A DNA stretch of 64,000 nucleotides from Bradyrhizobium hipponense (GCF_008123965.1 NZ_VSTH01000051.1:62001-126000), one strand, 5' to 3'. Shown: positions 1-8,667, counted from the stretch's first letter. Notes: generated by a model not told the origin, from the letters alone. Translations and numbers: made by a program.

Positions 1-252
1 ATGGTCGCCTCTACGAAGAGGCAGGCAGAAGCGATGATTGCTCTGCTGAAACTCAACCCCAACGAATGGGAGCCCGTCATCTACGGGCAGCCCATCAAGA
101 AGCTCATCGGGCACGCCAAGCTCGTGCGGCCCAGCGAGGGCGTCGAACGGTCTCACTGCGACTGGGTGCTCGGAGTGCTCGTCCCGAACCTGTGCCTGTC
201 GGTGACTACCGTGCCGCCGCACTGGAAGATCCCTCAGGAGCACGTCGCCTAG
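1..252 (+). CDS. Hypothetical protein, 83 aa, possibly 5'-partial
   Basis: The reading frame is open from the first base, where an ATG happens to lie, so the true start may be upstream of the window. I do not recognise the product. It is a small soluble protein with no signal peptide or membrane segment, and it ends with TAG just before a second tiny gene on the same strand. Its position at the left edge of a run of phage genes suggests a small phage accessory protein. Confidence 0.5.
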   Translation: MVASTKRQAEAMIALLKLNPNEWEPVIYGQPIKKLIGHAKLVRPSEGVERSHCDWVLGVLVPNLCLSVTTVPPHWKIPQEHVA

Positions 253-265
253 TTAAGAAAGAAAA

Positions 266-367
266 ATGGCCAAGAAGCACGTCAAAAAGGTGTCTAAGAA
301 CACCAAGCTCACGGAGCTGCGCATCGAGCGTAAGCGCCGCCGTCGTCGCCAGAAAGCTGGCGGCTAA
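266..367 (+). CDS. Very small, highly basic peptide (33 aa)
   Basis: The ATG follows an AAGAAAG-type ribosome binding site and lies 13 bases after the previous stop. The product begins MAKKHVKKVSKN and contains an uninterrupted run of arginines near its C-terminus. About half of its residues are Lys or Arg, so nucleic-acid binding is a reasonable inference. Spacing and ribosome binding site support translation, but no family is recognised. Confidence 0.5.
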   Translation: MAKKHVKKVSKNTKLTELRIERKRRRRRQKAGG

Positions 368-546
368 CCGAACCACCATCCCCGGAGTCGCAGACAGGGA
401 GCAGGGATTATAGAAGCCCTGACCGTCTGCTCGTGGCCCGGCCTGCGGCGGGGGTTTCTCCTCCTTTACCCCGCCGCGCCCGAGGACAAATCAGCTTACT
501 GCAAAACCTCGGGCACCCAACCGTTTCAACCATCGAAGGATCTGTC

Positions 547-666
547 ATGGACGCCGTGAAGTCCGTCTACAACTATGCGACCGCCTGGGTCGCAGCGCAT
601 CCGGTCGCGACCGTCAACGCCATCCTGGCGGTTGTCGTGCTCAAGACCGTTCTCGTCATTCTCTGA
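547..666 (+). CDS. Small single-pass membrane peptide (39 aa)
   Basis: The ATG at 547 is preceded by GAAGGA at a suitable distance. The product starts MDAVKSVYNYATAWVAAHP and is followed by a strongly hydrophobic stretch rich in Val, Leu, Ile and Ala that reaches the C-terminus. It is probably a tiny inner-membrane protein of the phage. The same frame is open upstream to 433, but that extension has no good start and looks non-coding. Confidence 0.5.
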   Translation: MDAVKSVYNYATAWVAAHPVATVNAILAVVVLKTVLVIL

Positions 667-1108
667 TCTCGCTTCGTTCGATTTCGGAAATAAGTTGCCC
701 GTTTCTGGAAAGACCTTTCCGGTCGCGAAACGTCTCAAGAACACAGGTGGTCTACCGCACCGGCAACGGTGTCGGCTCTAACGGGTAAGCCAGTAGCCCC
801 GCAGCCCTCGTAATTCCTCAAAGCGGCCCCTGAGGGGGAACACTGATCCTGTTAAAACGCGATGCGGTCGAGGCAAGATCGATCGACTTCTGGATTGGAT
901 CGATCCCACCTGGAGAGGCCTCCGGCTCGCGCGCACGTCGGGTTAAATCCATCTGCCGTAAAACACGGTGGAGCCTCTCATACATTTCCCTCGGTGCCAG
1001 CCGATCGTCACCTGAAGACATAGGGGTGGCTGGTTAAATGCAGGCCATGCGTCAAGCCGAGCGCTCGCGTTGTCGAGCACAGCCCGTCGCCCATCGGCGG
1101 CGGGCATC
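667..1108. other. Intergenic stretch without a recognisable gene
   Basis: This stretch lies between the small membrane peptide and the first tRNA. It contains a short hairpin (GGAAAG/CTTTCC near 703-716) and no credible reading frame with a ribosome binding site. I looked for further tRNAs here and found no T-arm consensus. It may carry promoters for the tRNA and fibre transcript, but none is convincing. Confidence 0.4.
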
Positions 1109-1183
1109 GCCTGGGTAGCTCAGCGGTAGAGCAGCGGGGTCATAATCCGCTTGTCGTAGGTTCGATCCCTGCCCCCGGCACCA
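1109..1183 (+). tRNA. Phage-borne tRNA with CAT anticodon (probably tRNA-Met)
   Basis: A full cloverleaf can be drawn. The acceptor GCCTGGG pairs with CCCCGGC with one mismatch at the fourth pair. The D-arm contains TAGCTCAGCGGTAGAGC. The anticodon stem GCGGG/TCCGC carries the loop GTCATAA, giving anticodon CAT. The T-arm is GTAGG-TTCGATC-CCTGC, and CCA is encoded. Elongator Met is likelier than lysidine-modified Ile2, but bases alone do not settle it. Confidence 0.85.
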
Positions 1184-1291
1184 AATTCAAGCCGCAAGGC
1201 GCACGCTCCCCCGCGTACCGACGACTGGTCACTCCGTCGCGTGAAGAAATCGGAGAGGGGGATCAACACACACGCCATTGAAAATTCATGC

Positions 1292-1365
1292 ATCGGGGTC
1301 CTCCGGCGTAGGCGGCCGGTCTCCAAAACTGCGCTGCGAGAGTTCGAGTCTCTCCCCCGGTGCCA
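1292..1365 (+). tRNA. Phage-borne tRNA-Trp (CCA), atypical D-arm
   Basis: The acceptor ATCGGGG pairs with CCCCGGT, followed by discriminator G and an encoded CCA. The anticodon loop CTCCAAA gives anticodon CCA (Trp), closed by a short CGGT/ACTG stem. The T-arm GAGAG-TTCGAGT-CTCTC is perfect. The D-arm (around 1299-1315) lacks the usual AGCTCAG-type sequence and pairs imperfectly, so folding or function may be compromised. It ends 20 bases before the tail fibre start codon. Confidence 0.75.
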
Positions 1366-1385
1366 ATAAAAAAACAAGAAGAGCC

Positions 1386-3896
1386 ATGGCCACGAACAAC
1401 TCATCGGAAGTGCAGGATGCGACTGTCAGCGACACGTCGGCGTCCAATCCGGCGACTGCCGGAACGTCGCGCTACCGCGTCATCGCCCCGCACGGAATCC
1501 ACCTCGGGCTCGATTTCTTCGGCGTAAATTCGATCATCAATCTGACGGCAGGCGGCGCCAAATATCTGCTCCTGAACAGCCAGATTGCGCTCGCATCCGA
1601 GCAGGCCCCTGTGGGCGTGCCGGATGGTCCAAGCGAAGACGACGTCAAGATCGATATCTACGTCAACAGTGCGGCGAAGACCGTTTCGCTCACGAAGCTC
1701 CGGGAGATGTTCCCGAACATCCAGGGTCCTGCTGGCGATCCCGGTCTGCCGGGACCACGCGGCGCCCGTGGTGAGAAGGGCGACAAGGGCAGCGACGGTC
1801 ACAGCATCTACCTGAAGGGCGTTGTCTGGAGCGTGGACCTTCTCCCGGCGGGCGCGAGCCAGGGCGACGTTTATCTTGTGCAAACCACGAGCCATTGGTG
1901 GGCGTGGCTGGACTCCAGCTGGGTCGACCTGGGCTCGTTCAGGGGAGAGCAAGGCCCGCAAGGTCTGCGCGGACCTGAGGGCGAGCGCGGAGAAAAGGGC
2001 GAGCGAGGTCCACTCGGCGCAGTCGATCCCGCCGACATGCTGACGATCGCAAACAATGTTCTGTCGGCGCAAGCCTACGCCGATTCTGCTCATACGTCTG
2101 AGACGAATGCGGCTTCGTTCAAGAATGGCGCGGCAAGCTCGGCGACGGCGGCGGCTACGTCCGCGACGAATGCCAGCGACAGCGCAGCAGCGTCTGCCGG
2201 ATCGGCATCCGCCTCGGCCATGAGTGCCTCGGCAGCTAGTTTGAGCGAGACCAATGCTGCCGTCAGCGCATCAAATGCGGCAACCAGCGAAGTCAATGCT
2301 GCGGCTTCTGCCGCCGCGGCTGCGTCGTCCAAAGGCGATGTAGAAACCGCACTGGCGGAAATGACCACCCTGGCTGCGGATGCGTCAACGAGCGCCTCCA
2401 ACGCTCATACCTCGGAGACGAACGCGGCTGCGTCAAAGAGCGCTGCTGCTGCTTCGGCTTCGGCGGCGGCTACGTCCGAGACCAATGCGAGCGCGAGCGC
2501 GACGGCTGCCGCTGGATCGGCATCATCCGCATCCGACAGCGCCGCATCGGCTCTGGGAAGCAAGAACGCAGCCAGCACCAGCGCATCGAATGCGGCCACC
2601 AGCGAAAGCAACGCAGCTGCTTCCGCCGCGGCGGCGGCTGCATCAGCGGGCGCGATGACGCCTGCCTCGGCCTTGCCGCTCGTGGATGGCGCGGCCGACG
2701 TTGGTACGTCAGCGAAATACGCGAGGGAGGATCACAGGCACGGCACGGATACCACTCGTGCTCCTGTTGCGTCGCCGTCCTTCACCGGAAATGTCAGTAT
2801 TGAGGCGGGCAGCTATCTCAGCTTCGGTGCAACACCCGGCACCAGCGGCTACGGCATCCGCGACAATGCGGGTGTCATCGAGACCAAGAGTTCCGGCGCA
2901 GCCTGGTCGCCGGTCGCTACCACCGCCTACGTCTCTTCGGCTGTGGCGAACATCGTCAACTCGGCTCCGAGCACGCTCGATACTCTGAACGAGCTGGCTT
3001 CGGCTCTCGGCAACGATGCGAACTTCTCGACCACGGTTTCGGCCGCCCTGGGCAACCGCCTCCGGGTCGACACCAACGCGCAGGGCCTGGATGCCACCCA
3101 GCAGAGCAATGGCCGGACCAATCTCGGCCTCGGCAACGCCGCGACCCAGAACGTCGGCACGACCGCCGGCACCGTCGCTGCGGGTAACGACTCTCGTTTC
3201 ACGGCTGGCGCCTTCACGACGCTGACGGTCGGTGGCAACGCCGTCTGGCACACCGGCAACTTCGCTCCTGGCAACTACATGCCGCTCGGTGGCGGGACGA
3301 TGACCGGTGTGATGTATGGCGCCACGCTCAATTTGGCCATGGTGGCGGGCGACGGCAGCTCACTTGGTAGCTTCGTTTGCCGAGCCGCCGGTACCGGCGA
3401 TGGCGGTCTGGCCGGCTTGACCTTCTACAACAACGCTTATGCCATCAAGCTTGGCATTCGTTCGGACGGCTACTTCGGCCTGGGAGGTTGGTCGCGAGCA
3501 GCTTGGTCCTGGTACTCGGCGTCAGACGGCTCGATGGTCGCAGCCGGCAACATCTCGGCGTACTCGGATCCAGATCTGAAGGACGATGTGAGCGTCATTT
3601 CTGATGCGCTCGACATCATCAGCAAGCTCGATGGTGTCCGGTTCACCTGGAACCACAAGACGAAGCTGATTGGCCGTCCTGGAGAGCGCGACGTTGGTGT
3701 CCTGGCCGACCAGGTCGAGGCGGTCCTGCCCGAACTCGTTGGTCTTTCGATTCCCGATGACGACAACGATGGCAAGCAGTGGCGCGTGGTCGCCTACGAC
3801 AAGCTCGTGCCCGTCCTCATCGAAGGCATCAAGGCGCAGCAGGCGAAGATCGACGGGCTCCTGAGCTGGGCGCGATCCAACGGCTTCGACGGATAA
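1386..3896 (+). CDS. Collagen-like tail fibre with C-terminal S74 autochaperone
   Basis: I chose the ATG at 1386 (MATNNSSEVQ) because the frame further upstream runs through the tRNA-Trp. The 836-aa product has an N-terminal domain of about 110 residues, then two Gly-X-Y collagen-like blocks (GPAGDPGLPGPRGARGEKGD and a second about 80 residues later). A long Ala/Ser/Asn-rich repeat region with recurring SETNA and SASNAA units follows and probably forms a trimeric shaft. A receptor-binding part comes next. The C-terminus carries a peptidase S74 intramolecular chaperone (SDPDLKDDV, then VLADQVEAVLPELV), which trimerises the fibre and usually cleaves itself off. It lies apart from the main baseplate genes. 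Confidence 0.88.
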   Translation: MATNNSSEVQDATVSDTSASNPATAGTSRYRVIAPHGIHLGLDFFGVNSIINLTAGGAKYLLLNSQIALASEQAPVGVPDGPSEDDVKIDIYVNSAAKTVSLTKLREMFPNIQGPAGDPGLPGPRGARGEKGDKGSDGHSIYLKGVVWSVDLLPAGASQGDVYLVQTTSHWWAWLDSSWVDLGSFRGEQGPQGLRGPEGERGEKGERGPLGAVDPADMLTIANNVLSAQAYADSAHTSETNAASFKNGAASSATAAATSATNASDSAAASAGSASASAMSASAASLSETNAAVSASNAATSEVNAAASAAAAASSKGDVETALAEMTTLAADASTSASNAHTSETNAAASKSAAAASASAAATSETNASASATAAAGSASSASDSAASALGSKNAASTSASNAATSESNAAASAAAAAASAGAMTPASALPLVDGAADVGTSAKYAREDHRHGTDTTRAPVASPSFTGNVSIEAGSYLSFGATPGTSGYGIRDNAGVIETKSSGAAWSPVATTAYVSSAVANIVNSAPSTLDTLNELASALGNDANFSTTVSAALGNRLRVDTNAQGLDATQQSNGRTNLGLGNAATQNVGTTAGTVAAGNDSRFTAGAFTTLTVGGNAVWHTGNFAPGNYMPLGGGTMTGVMYGATLNLAMVAGDGSSLGSFVCRAAGTGDGGLAGLTFYNNAYAIKLGIRSDGYFGLGGWSRAAWSWYSASDGSMVAAGNISAYSDPDLKDDVSVISDALDIISKLDGVRFTWNHKTKLIGRPGERDVGVLADQVEAVLPELVGLSIPDDDNDGKQWRVVAYDKLVPVLIEGIKAQQAKIDGLLSWARSNGFDG

Positions 3897-3941
3897 CACA
3901 CTCAACCCAACCGGAGCTGCCTCACCGCGGCTCCGGTCAAC

Positions 3942-4364
3942 ATGGCTAGAACGATGTTCGCCCTCCTATCCCTCATCCCGGGTCTCGTCTCAGGACTTCT
4001 GAACTGGCTCAACAAGAAGACAGATGCCGACCTTGAGAAGTGGAAGGCTGCTGTCGGCGGAGACGTGACGCTGAATGTCGCCGAACTCCGATACAAGGTC
4101 GAGGTCGCCAGAATGGCGGCCGAGATGCGCAAGGACGACCGCGACCACTGGTTCACCGCCTGGATGGTGCCGACCGCCTTCGCAATCTTCATCATCCACG
4201 TCGCCGCTGTCGTTTTCGACAGCATCCCGTTGCTCGGCCACGAGGTCGGAAGCTGGCAGGTCGCCAAGTTGCCGGGCCTGTATGCCGACATGCAATACAA
4301 CATCGTCATGACGATCTGCGGCGTCGCCGGCGTCTCGGCGATCAAGAAGATTTTCTCCCGATGA
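3942..4364 (+). CDS. Holin-like membrane protein (3TM GTA-holin type)
   Basis: This 140-aa protein has an N-terminal hydrophobic stretch (FALLSLIPGLVSGLLNWL), a charged helical middle (residues ~25-65), and two further hydrophobic segments around residues 73-92 and 118-135. This pattern resembles the three-transmembrane holins of gene transfer agents and phages, which open the inner membrane at lysis. Its stop overlaps the start of the thioredoxin gene (ATGA). The other lysis genes lie at 38-40 kb, so a second holin or a non-lytic role remains possible. Confidence 0.6.
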   Translation: MARTMFALLSLIPGLVSGLLNWLNKKTDADLEKWKAAVGGDVTLNVAELRYKVEVARMAAEMRKDDRDHWFTAWMVPTAFAIFIIHVAAVVFDSIPLLGHEVGSWQVAKLPGLYADMQYNIVMTICGVAGVSAIKKIFSR

Positions 4365-4696
4365 AGCCCATCACCGACACCTCGATGGTCTCCGAACTCT
4401 CGGCGGCCAAGAAGCCCATCGTCATCAAATTCGAAGCCAAATGGTGCGCGCCATGCAAAGCGATGACCCCGATGCTCAACGCTATCGAGCAAGAATACGG
4501 GGACCGCGTTCAATTCTTCACGGCCAACGTGGAACACTGTCAGCTGATGGCCCAGCGGTATCGGGTCTCTCAGATCCCCGCGCTTTTGGCTTTGGACGGA
4601 GGGATCGTGACAGGAACACGCACCGGCTCAGGATCAAAAGCGGAAGTCGTGGAGTGGATGAAGCAGTCCATCGCAGGCCTCCGAAATGAGCGATGA
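4361..4696 (+). CDS. Thioredoxin-like protein
   Basis: The start ATG at 4361 overlaps the previous stop, which gives a compact 111-aa protein. It has the thioredoxin fold signature with active site WCAPC (residues ~28-32) and a cis-Pro region (SQIPALLALDGG). The product is a phage dithiol-disulfide oxidoreductase. Some phages recruit thioredoxin for DNA polymerase processivity. Here it could equally keep the cysteine-rich tail proteins at 24 kb reduced, but that is only an inference from shared presence. Confidence 0.88.
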   Translation: MKPITDTSMVSELSAAKKPIVIKFEAKWCAPCKAMTPMLNAIEQEYGDRVQFFTANVEHCQLMAQRYRVSQIPALLALDGGIVTGTRTGSGSKAEVVEWMKQSIAGLRNER

Positions 4697-4913
4697 GGCG
4701 AAGCAAGGCTTCGTCATCGACTTCAACTCCATGAACATCGTCTTCGAAGGCGGGTTTTCCGCGCCGATCGTTGCAATGATCGATCGGTTCGACATGGAGA
4801 CGGACGATCCCCGCGAGGCTGAGGAAATTCTGATCGAGATGCCTCCGGAAGGCATCGTCGTGACCATGCTGATGAGCGACCTCGCACCCGTAATCGAGGC
4901 CACTCGCAACTAA
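4686..4913 (+). CDS. Hypothetical protein, 75 aa
   Basis: The start overlaps the 3' end of the thioredoxin gene by 11 bases, so the two are translationally coupled. The product is acidic with a mixed alpha/beta composition and no signal peptide, transmembrane helix or cysteine motif. I do not recognise a family. Its place in a packed plus-strand operon leading into the terminase genes supports it being real. Confidence 0.65.
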   Translation: MSDEAKQGFVIDFNSMNIVFEGGFSAPIVAMIDRFDMETDDPREAEEILIEMPPEGIVVTMLMSDLAPVIEATRN

Positions 4914-4926
4914 CAAGAAGAAGAAA

Positions 4927-5475
4927 ATGAGTGATCTACCGCCACGTCGCCGGGGACGGCCGACGAAGGAGGAGGCGGCTGCCTATGCCGCTGCCGCCCA
5001 GGACAAGCAGAAGAAGGACAACAAGGAGACCGAGTACCTCGACGAGGTGTTGGCCCAGCCGATCAAGCGACGCGCGGCGCAGGCAAAACTGCAGCCCGAC
5101 GAGGCGACTTTGCGCACGATCGGCGAGCTGGGCAAGCTTTTCTGTACCCAGGAAGAGGTCGCAGCCGTGCTCGGCGTCTCCCGCCGCACGTTTCAGACCT
5201 TCATCTCCGAATGTCAGGAAGCCCGGGACGTCTGGGACGACGGCCTGATGCACGCCAAGGTCTCGCTCCGACGCAAACAGCTGTCGCTCGCCGACAAGAA
5301 TGCGCCGGCCGCCATCTTCCTCGGCAAGAACTACCTCGGCCAGAAGGACGAGAGCACCACCAACATGAACATCTCCAAGCCCGTCGCTGAAATGAGCGAG
5401 GCGGAGCTGATGGAGATTGCCCAGCGCAAGTCGGCCGAGCCGAAGCCCGAGGCGAAGAAGGAAAGCGTCCACTGA
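4927..5475 (+). CDS. Putative terminase small subunit
   Basis: This 182-aa protein opens with an AT-hook-like motif (RRRGRPTKEE). It then has a helix-turn-helix (residues ~75-100, CTQEEVAAVLGVSRRTFQTF) and the segment RRKQLSLADKNAPAAIFLGK, which resembles small terminase subunits that recognise phage DNA for packaging. The gene precedes the large subunit by about 1.7 kb, with two other genes and a tRNA between. The C-terminal tail is Lys/Glu rich. A ribosome binding site (AAGAAGAAG) precedes the ATG. Confidence 0.7.
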   Translation: MSDLPPRRRGRPTKEEAAAYAAAAQDKQKKDNKETEYLDEVLAQPIKRRAAQAKLQPDEATLRTIGELGKLFCTQEEVAAVLGVSRRTFQTFISECQEARDVWDDGLMHAKVSLRRKQLSLADKNAPAAIFLGKNYLGQKDESTTNMNISKPVAEMSEAELMEIAQRKSAEPKPEAKKESVH

Positions 5476-5506
5476 CGATCGAGCACCGGTCGTAGGAGAG
5501 ATCCCA

Positions 5507-6400
5507 ATGACCAACGACCGGCGCCGAACTCGAGCCGTCACCGAGACCATTCGCCAGCAGCGTCGCGACGCTATGGAGAAAAGCCTTTGGCACTCGAAGA
5601 ACCTCTCCGAGGCCAAGCGAGAAGTGGCGGCTCCCGCTGCACCTCGACACGAAGAGCCGTTGGAAGTCCCGCAGGAGCAGGACATCCCGGCCATTGAACC
5701 ACCCACGAAAGGAGAACTGATAATGGGACTTCCCCACCTGGTCATCGTCGGCGCCGATAAGGGCGGCGTCGGCAAGACCGTCGTTGCGCGCACCGTGCTC
5801 GACTACTTCAAGAGCGTCGGCGTCGATGCCCGCGCCGTCGACACGCAGCAGCCCGCCGGCAACCTGATCCGCTTCCACAAGGACGTCACCGAGGTGATCG
5901 ACCTGTCCAGCTCGGACGGCCAGATCAAGGTGTTCGACTCGCTGCCGAAGCATCCGGTCACCGTGATCGACATCCAGGCAGGCCTGCTCACCCCGACGCT
6001 GACCCTGCTGAGCGAGATTGGCCTGCTTGCCATGGTGCAGGACGGCAAGATGAACGTGACCACGATGCAGGTCATCGGCAGCACGGTCCAGTCGCTCAGC
6101 GAGATCGAGGTCGCTGCCAAGATCCTGACCGGATCGCGGCACTTCATCGTCAAGAACCACACCAACGACGCCGCGTTCTTCGCCGGCCTCAATGTGGCGA
6201 CCGACGCGATGAAGGCCGGCACCGCGCTGATCGACATCCCGAAGCTGGATGAGCGCGCAACCGAATACGTTGAGGCCGCGGCCACGTCGTTCTCGGAATA
6301 CGCCAAGACCGGCGACTCCTTCGTCATGAGGGGGAAGGTCGGCCACTGGCTCAAGAGCGTCTTCGCCCAGTACGAGGCTACCAAGCTGAACATCGTCTAA
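5507..6400 (+). CDS. ParA/MinD-like P-loop ATPase
   Basis: The ATG at 5507 follows GGAGAG. The 297-aa product has a ~70-residue charged N-terminal extension and then the deviant Walker A motif ADKGGVGKTVVAR (residues ~84-96), typical of ParA/SIMIBI ATPases, with VIDIQAG as a possible Walker B. An alternative start at 5723 (MGLPHLVIVG) would give just the ATPase domain. No ParB or centromere repeats are next to it, so a role in plasmid-like partition is unproven. The family is otherwise found between phage packaging genes. It abuts the next gene, sharing one base. Confidence 0.78.
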   Translation: MTNDRRRTRAVTETIRQQRRDAMEKSLWHSKNLSEAKREVAAPAAPRHEEPLEVPQEQDIPAIEPPTKGELIMGLPHLVIVGADKGGVGKTVVARTVLDYFKSVGVDARAVDTQQPAGNLIRFHKDVTEVIDLSSSDGQIKVFDSLPKHPVTVIDIQAGLLTPTLTLLSEIGLLAMVQDGKMNVTTMQVIGSTVQSLSEIEVAAKILTGSRHFIVKNHTNDAAFFAGLNVATDAMKAGTALIDIPKLDERATEYVEAAATSFSEYAKTGDSFVMRGKVGHWLKSVFAQYEATKLNIV

Positions 6401-6930
6401 TGGCCCTCGTCATCAACCTCATCGGAGGCCCGGGCTCGGGGAAGAGCACGACCGCAGCCGGTCTGTTCTTCCTTATGAAGCTCGCCGGGCTGAAGGCGGA
6501 GTTGGTGGTGGAGTACGCCAAAGAGCTGTCCTACGACGAGAACTGGAGCACGTTGAAAAACCAGCTCCACGTTCTCGCCGAGTAGGAGAGACGACAGCGA
6601 TGCCTGGTCGACAAGGTCGACTACATCATCACGGACTCGCCATTGCTGACCAGCATGGCCTACGTCTCGGACCCGCGGGATTGCATGCCAGTGGCCGAGG
6701 CGGCGACCGTCCTCTTCTCCACCTACGACAATGTCAACTTCGTCATCAAGCGGGTCAAGCCGTACGCCACGTACGGGCGCAATCAGACAGAGGACGAAGC
6801 CAAAGAGCTTGATCAACGCCTGGTCGAAGGGATCTGGGCGAACGAAGTGATCGACCTCATCGTGTCAGGAGACGTGACCGCGCCACAGGTGATCTTCGAT
6901 CATCTGAAGCGAACGCGGATGATTTTCTGA
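6400..6930 (+). CDS. P-loop kinase-like ATP-binding protein, interrupted by an in-frame amber codon
   Basis: One frame runs from the ATG at 6400 to 6930, broken only by TAG at 6583-6585. The first part has a Walker A motif (GGPGSGKSTT, residues ~9-18). After the amber the frame continues ERRQRCLVDKVDYIITDSPL, a continuation of the same phage kinase/ATPase family, where I expect Gln at the amber position (LAEQERRQR). CAG to TAG is a single transition. With readthrough the product is 176 aa. Without it only a 61-aa N-terminal fragment is made, since no good in-frame restart is visible. It could be a recent pseudogene or need amber suppression. Confidence 0.75.
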
Positions 6931-7038
6931 CAGGCCGAGAACAAGACCCCTGACGGGATCGCGCAAGCGACCGCAACACTAAGTTCTGAGCTTACAGGAC
7001 GATCCGCTTGGCCAGCGGGCGTGGGGTCCTCCTTTTTC

Positions 7039-7112
7039 GACGCGGTGGCCGAGCGGCCAGGCAGCAGATTGCAACCCTGCGGAGGCTGGTTCGACTCCAG
7101 CCCGCGTCTCCA
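7039..7112 (+). tRNA. Phage-borne tRNA-Cys (GCA)
   Basis: The acceptor stem GACGCGG pairs perfectly with CCGCGTC, then discriminator T and an encoded CCA. The anticodon arm GCAG-ATTGCAACC-CTGC presents GCA (Cys). The T-arm is GGCTGG-TTCGACT-CCAGCC. The D-arm is of the GGCCGAGCGGCCAGGC type seen in bacterial tRNA-Cys. A cysteine tRNA is notable because this phage encodes two small proteins that each end with five cysteines. Confidence 0.88.
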
Positions 7113-7163
7113 TTCACTCTGGTCGAGTTGCCGCTTCGGGGGCATCAGCGCCTCGCGCCTCGA

Positions 7164-7181
7164 CCGGAGTCTAAACTCCGG
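7164..7181 (+). promoter_or_regulatory. Perfect hairpin over the terminase ribosome binding site
   Basis: CCGGAGT and ACTCCGG form a 7-bp perfect stem with loop CTAA. The 3' arm contains the GGA that probably serves as ribosome binding site for the GTG start at 7190. The hairpin could limit terminase translation or end the tRNA-Cys transcript, although no T-tract follows. Confidence 0.45.
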
Positions 7182-7189
7182 AAAGCACC

Positions 7190-8647
7190 GTGAACGAACT
7201 TATCGACGTCTCCCCCGAGGAGGCGGCGGCCGAGATCCTGCGTCGTAGGAGGGGCCGCGAGCACCTCATCGACTTCACCCAATACACGCTCCCCAAATAC
7301 AAGGCCGATCCGTTTCATCGTCTCGTCGCAGAGAAGCTGGAAGCAGTCGAGCGCGGGGAGATCAAGCGACTGATGCTGTTCGCGCCGCCGCGGCACGGCA
7401 AGTCCGAGCTGTCGACCAGGCGCTTCCCGGCCTTCTTCATGGCCAGGAACCCCGAGAAGAACGTGATCTCGGCGTCGTACAACGGCGACTTCGCGACCAC
7501 GTTCGGACGCAACGTCCGCGACATCGTCAAGGGCAAAGAATTTCAGACCCTGTTTCCGAATGTCGGAATCAAGTCCGACAACCGAGCGGCCGACGAATGG
7601 GCGCTAGAGCAGGGCGGGCAATACTTCGCGGTCGGCGTCGGCACAGGCACGACAGGTAAGGGCGCCCATCTCTTTCTGATCGACGACCCCATCAAGGACC
7701 GCAAGGAAGTCAAATCAGCCGGCTTCCGCGACGACCAGTGGGATTGGTATCGCGACGTCGTTTACACCCGTCTCGAGGAGGATGCCGCAATCGTCCTCAC
7801 GCTGACGCGGTGGCACTACGACGACATCGCCGGCCGGCTCATCGAACTGATGAACGACGGCAAGGGCTTGCCCTGGGAGATCCTGTATCTACCGGCGCTG
7901 CCCTACACGAAGAAGACCGAGTCGGGTGAGCTGATCCTCAACGACGACGGCACATGCCCGGGCGATCCGCTCCGGCGCAAGCCGAACGAGCCGCTGGCTC
8001 CGCAGCGCTTCTCCTACAACGCGCTCCAGGATCGTCTCGACGTTCTCGGCGAGCGCTCGTTCGCAGCGCTCTATCAGCAGCAGCCGATGACCGACGACGG
8101 CGGCATGTTCAGGTCCGACTGGTTCGCGCCATGTCCGGTCGCTGAGCTTCCCGCTCGCCGCGTCAAGGTTCGTGCCTGGGATTTGGCGGCAACAGCTGAC
8201 GGCGACTACACGGTCGGCGTCCTGATGTCGCGCGACGCTCAAGGCATCTTCTACATCGAGCACGTCATCCGCTTCCGCGGCTCGCCTCTCGAAGTCGAAA
8301 AGAAAATCTTCGAGACGGCCAAGAACGACGGTCGCTCGACGCAGATCTTCATCCCGCAAGACCCAGGCCAGGCCGGCAAGAGCCAGGTCCAGGGCTTCAT
8401 CCGCCGGCTCGCCGGCTACATCGTTAAGACTGCACGCCCCACCGGATCGAAAGAAGTCCGCGCTGCCGCATTCGCGGCGCAGGCTGAGAACGGCATGGTG
8501 AAGATGGTTCCGGGCTCCTGGAACAACGTCTTCACCGATGAGCTGGAGACGTTCCCACTCGGCACCTACGACGACCAAGTCGACGCAGCTGCTGACGCAT
8601 TCAACGCTCTGCTCGGTCCCAAGAAGGCCGCGGTCCTTGACTGGTAA
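7190..8647 (+). CDS. terL: Terminase large subunit
   Basis: This 485-aa packaging motor starts at GTG 7190. The N-terminal ATPase domain has a Walker A-type motif APPRHGKSE (residues ~65-73) and a Walker B-type LFLIDDP (~160-166). The C-terminal RNase H-like nuclease starts near residue 320 with VRAWDLAATADGD and carries acidic residues suited to metal binding, including DDQVDAAADA near the end. The length is normal for the family. The portal gene follows after 20 bases, forming a canonical packaging block. Confidence 0.93.
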   Translation: MNELIDVSPEEAAAEILRRRRGREHLIDFTQYTLPKYKADPFHRLVAEKLEAVERGEIKRLMLFAPPRHGKSELSTRRFPAFFMARNPEKNVISASYNGDFATTFGRNVRDIVKGKEFQTLFPNVGIKSDNRAADEWALEQGGQYFAVGVGTGTTGKGAHLFLIDDPIKDRKEVKSAGFRDDQWDWYRDVVYTRLEEDAAIVLTLTRWHYDDIAGRLIELMNDGKGLPWEILYLPALPYTKKTESGELILNDDGTCPGDPLRRKPNEPLAPQRFSYNALQDRLDVLGERSFAALYQQQPMTDDGGMFRSDWFAPCPVAELPARRVKVRAWDLAATADGDYTVGVLMSRDAQGIFYIEHVIRFRGSPLEVEKKIFETAKNDGRSTQIFIPQDPGQAGKSQVQGFIRRLAGYIVKTARPTGSKEVRAAAFAAQAENGMVKMVPGSWNNVFTDELETFPLGTYDDQVDAAADAFNALLGPKKAAVLDW

Positions 8648-8667
8648 CGTCAGGACACCCCCGCCAA

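Noticed and set aside
6900..7145. Minus-strand 81-aa frame near tRNA-Cys
   Set aside because: It is the translated complement of the tRNA, a familiar false gene.
7145..7190. CTA-like loop in the hairpin before the terminase as an amber suppressor tRNA
   Set aside because: The loop includes CTAA inside a perfect hairpin, but there is no T-arm, D-arm or acceptor stem around it.
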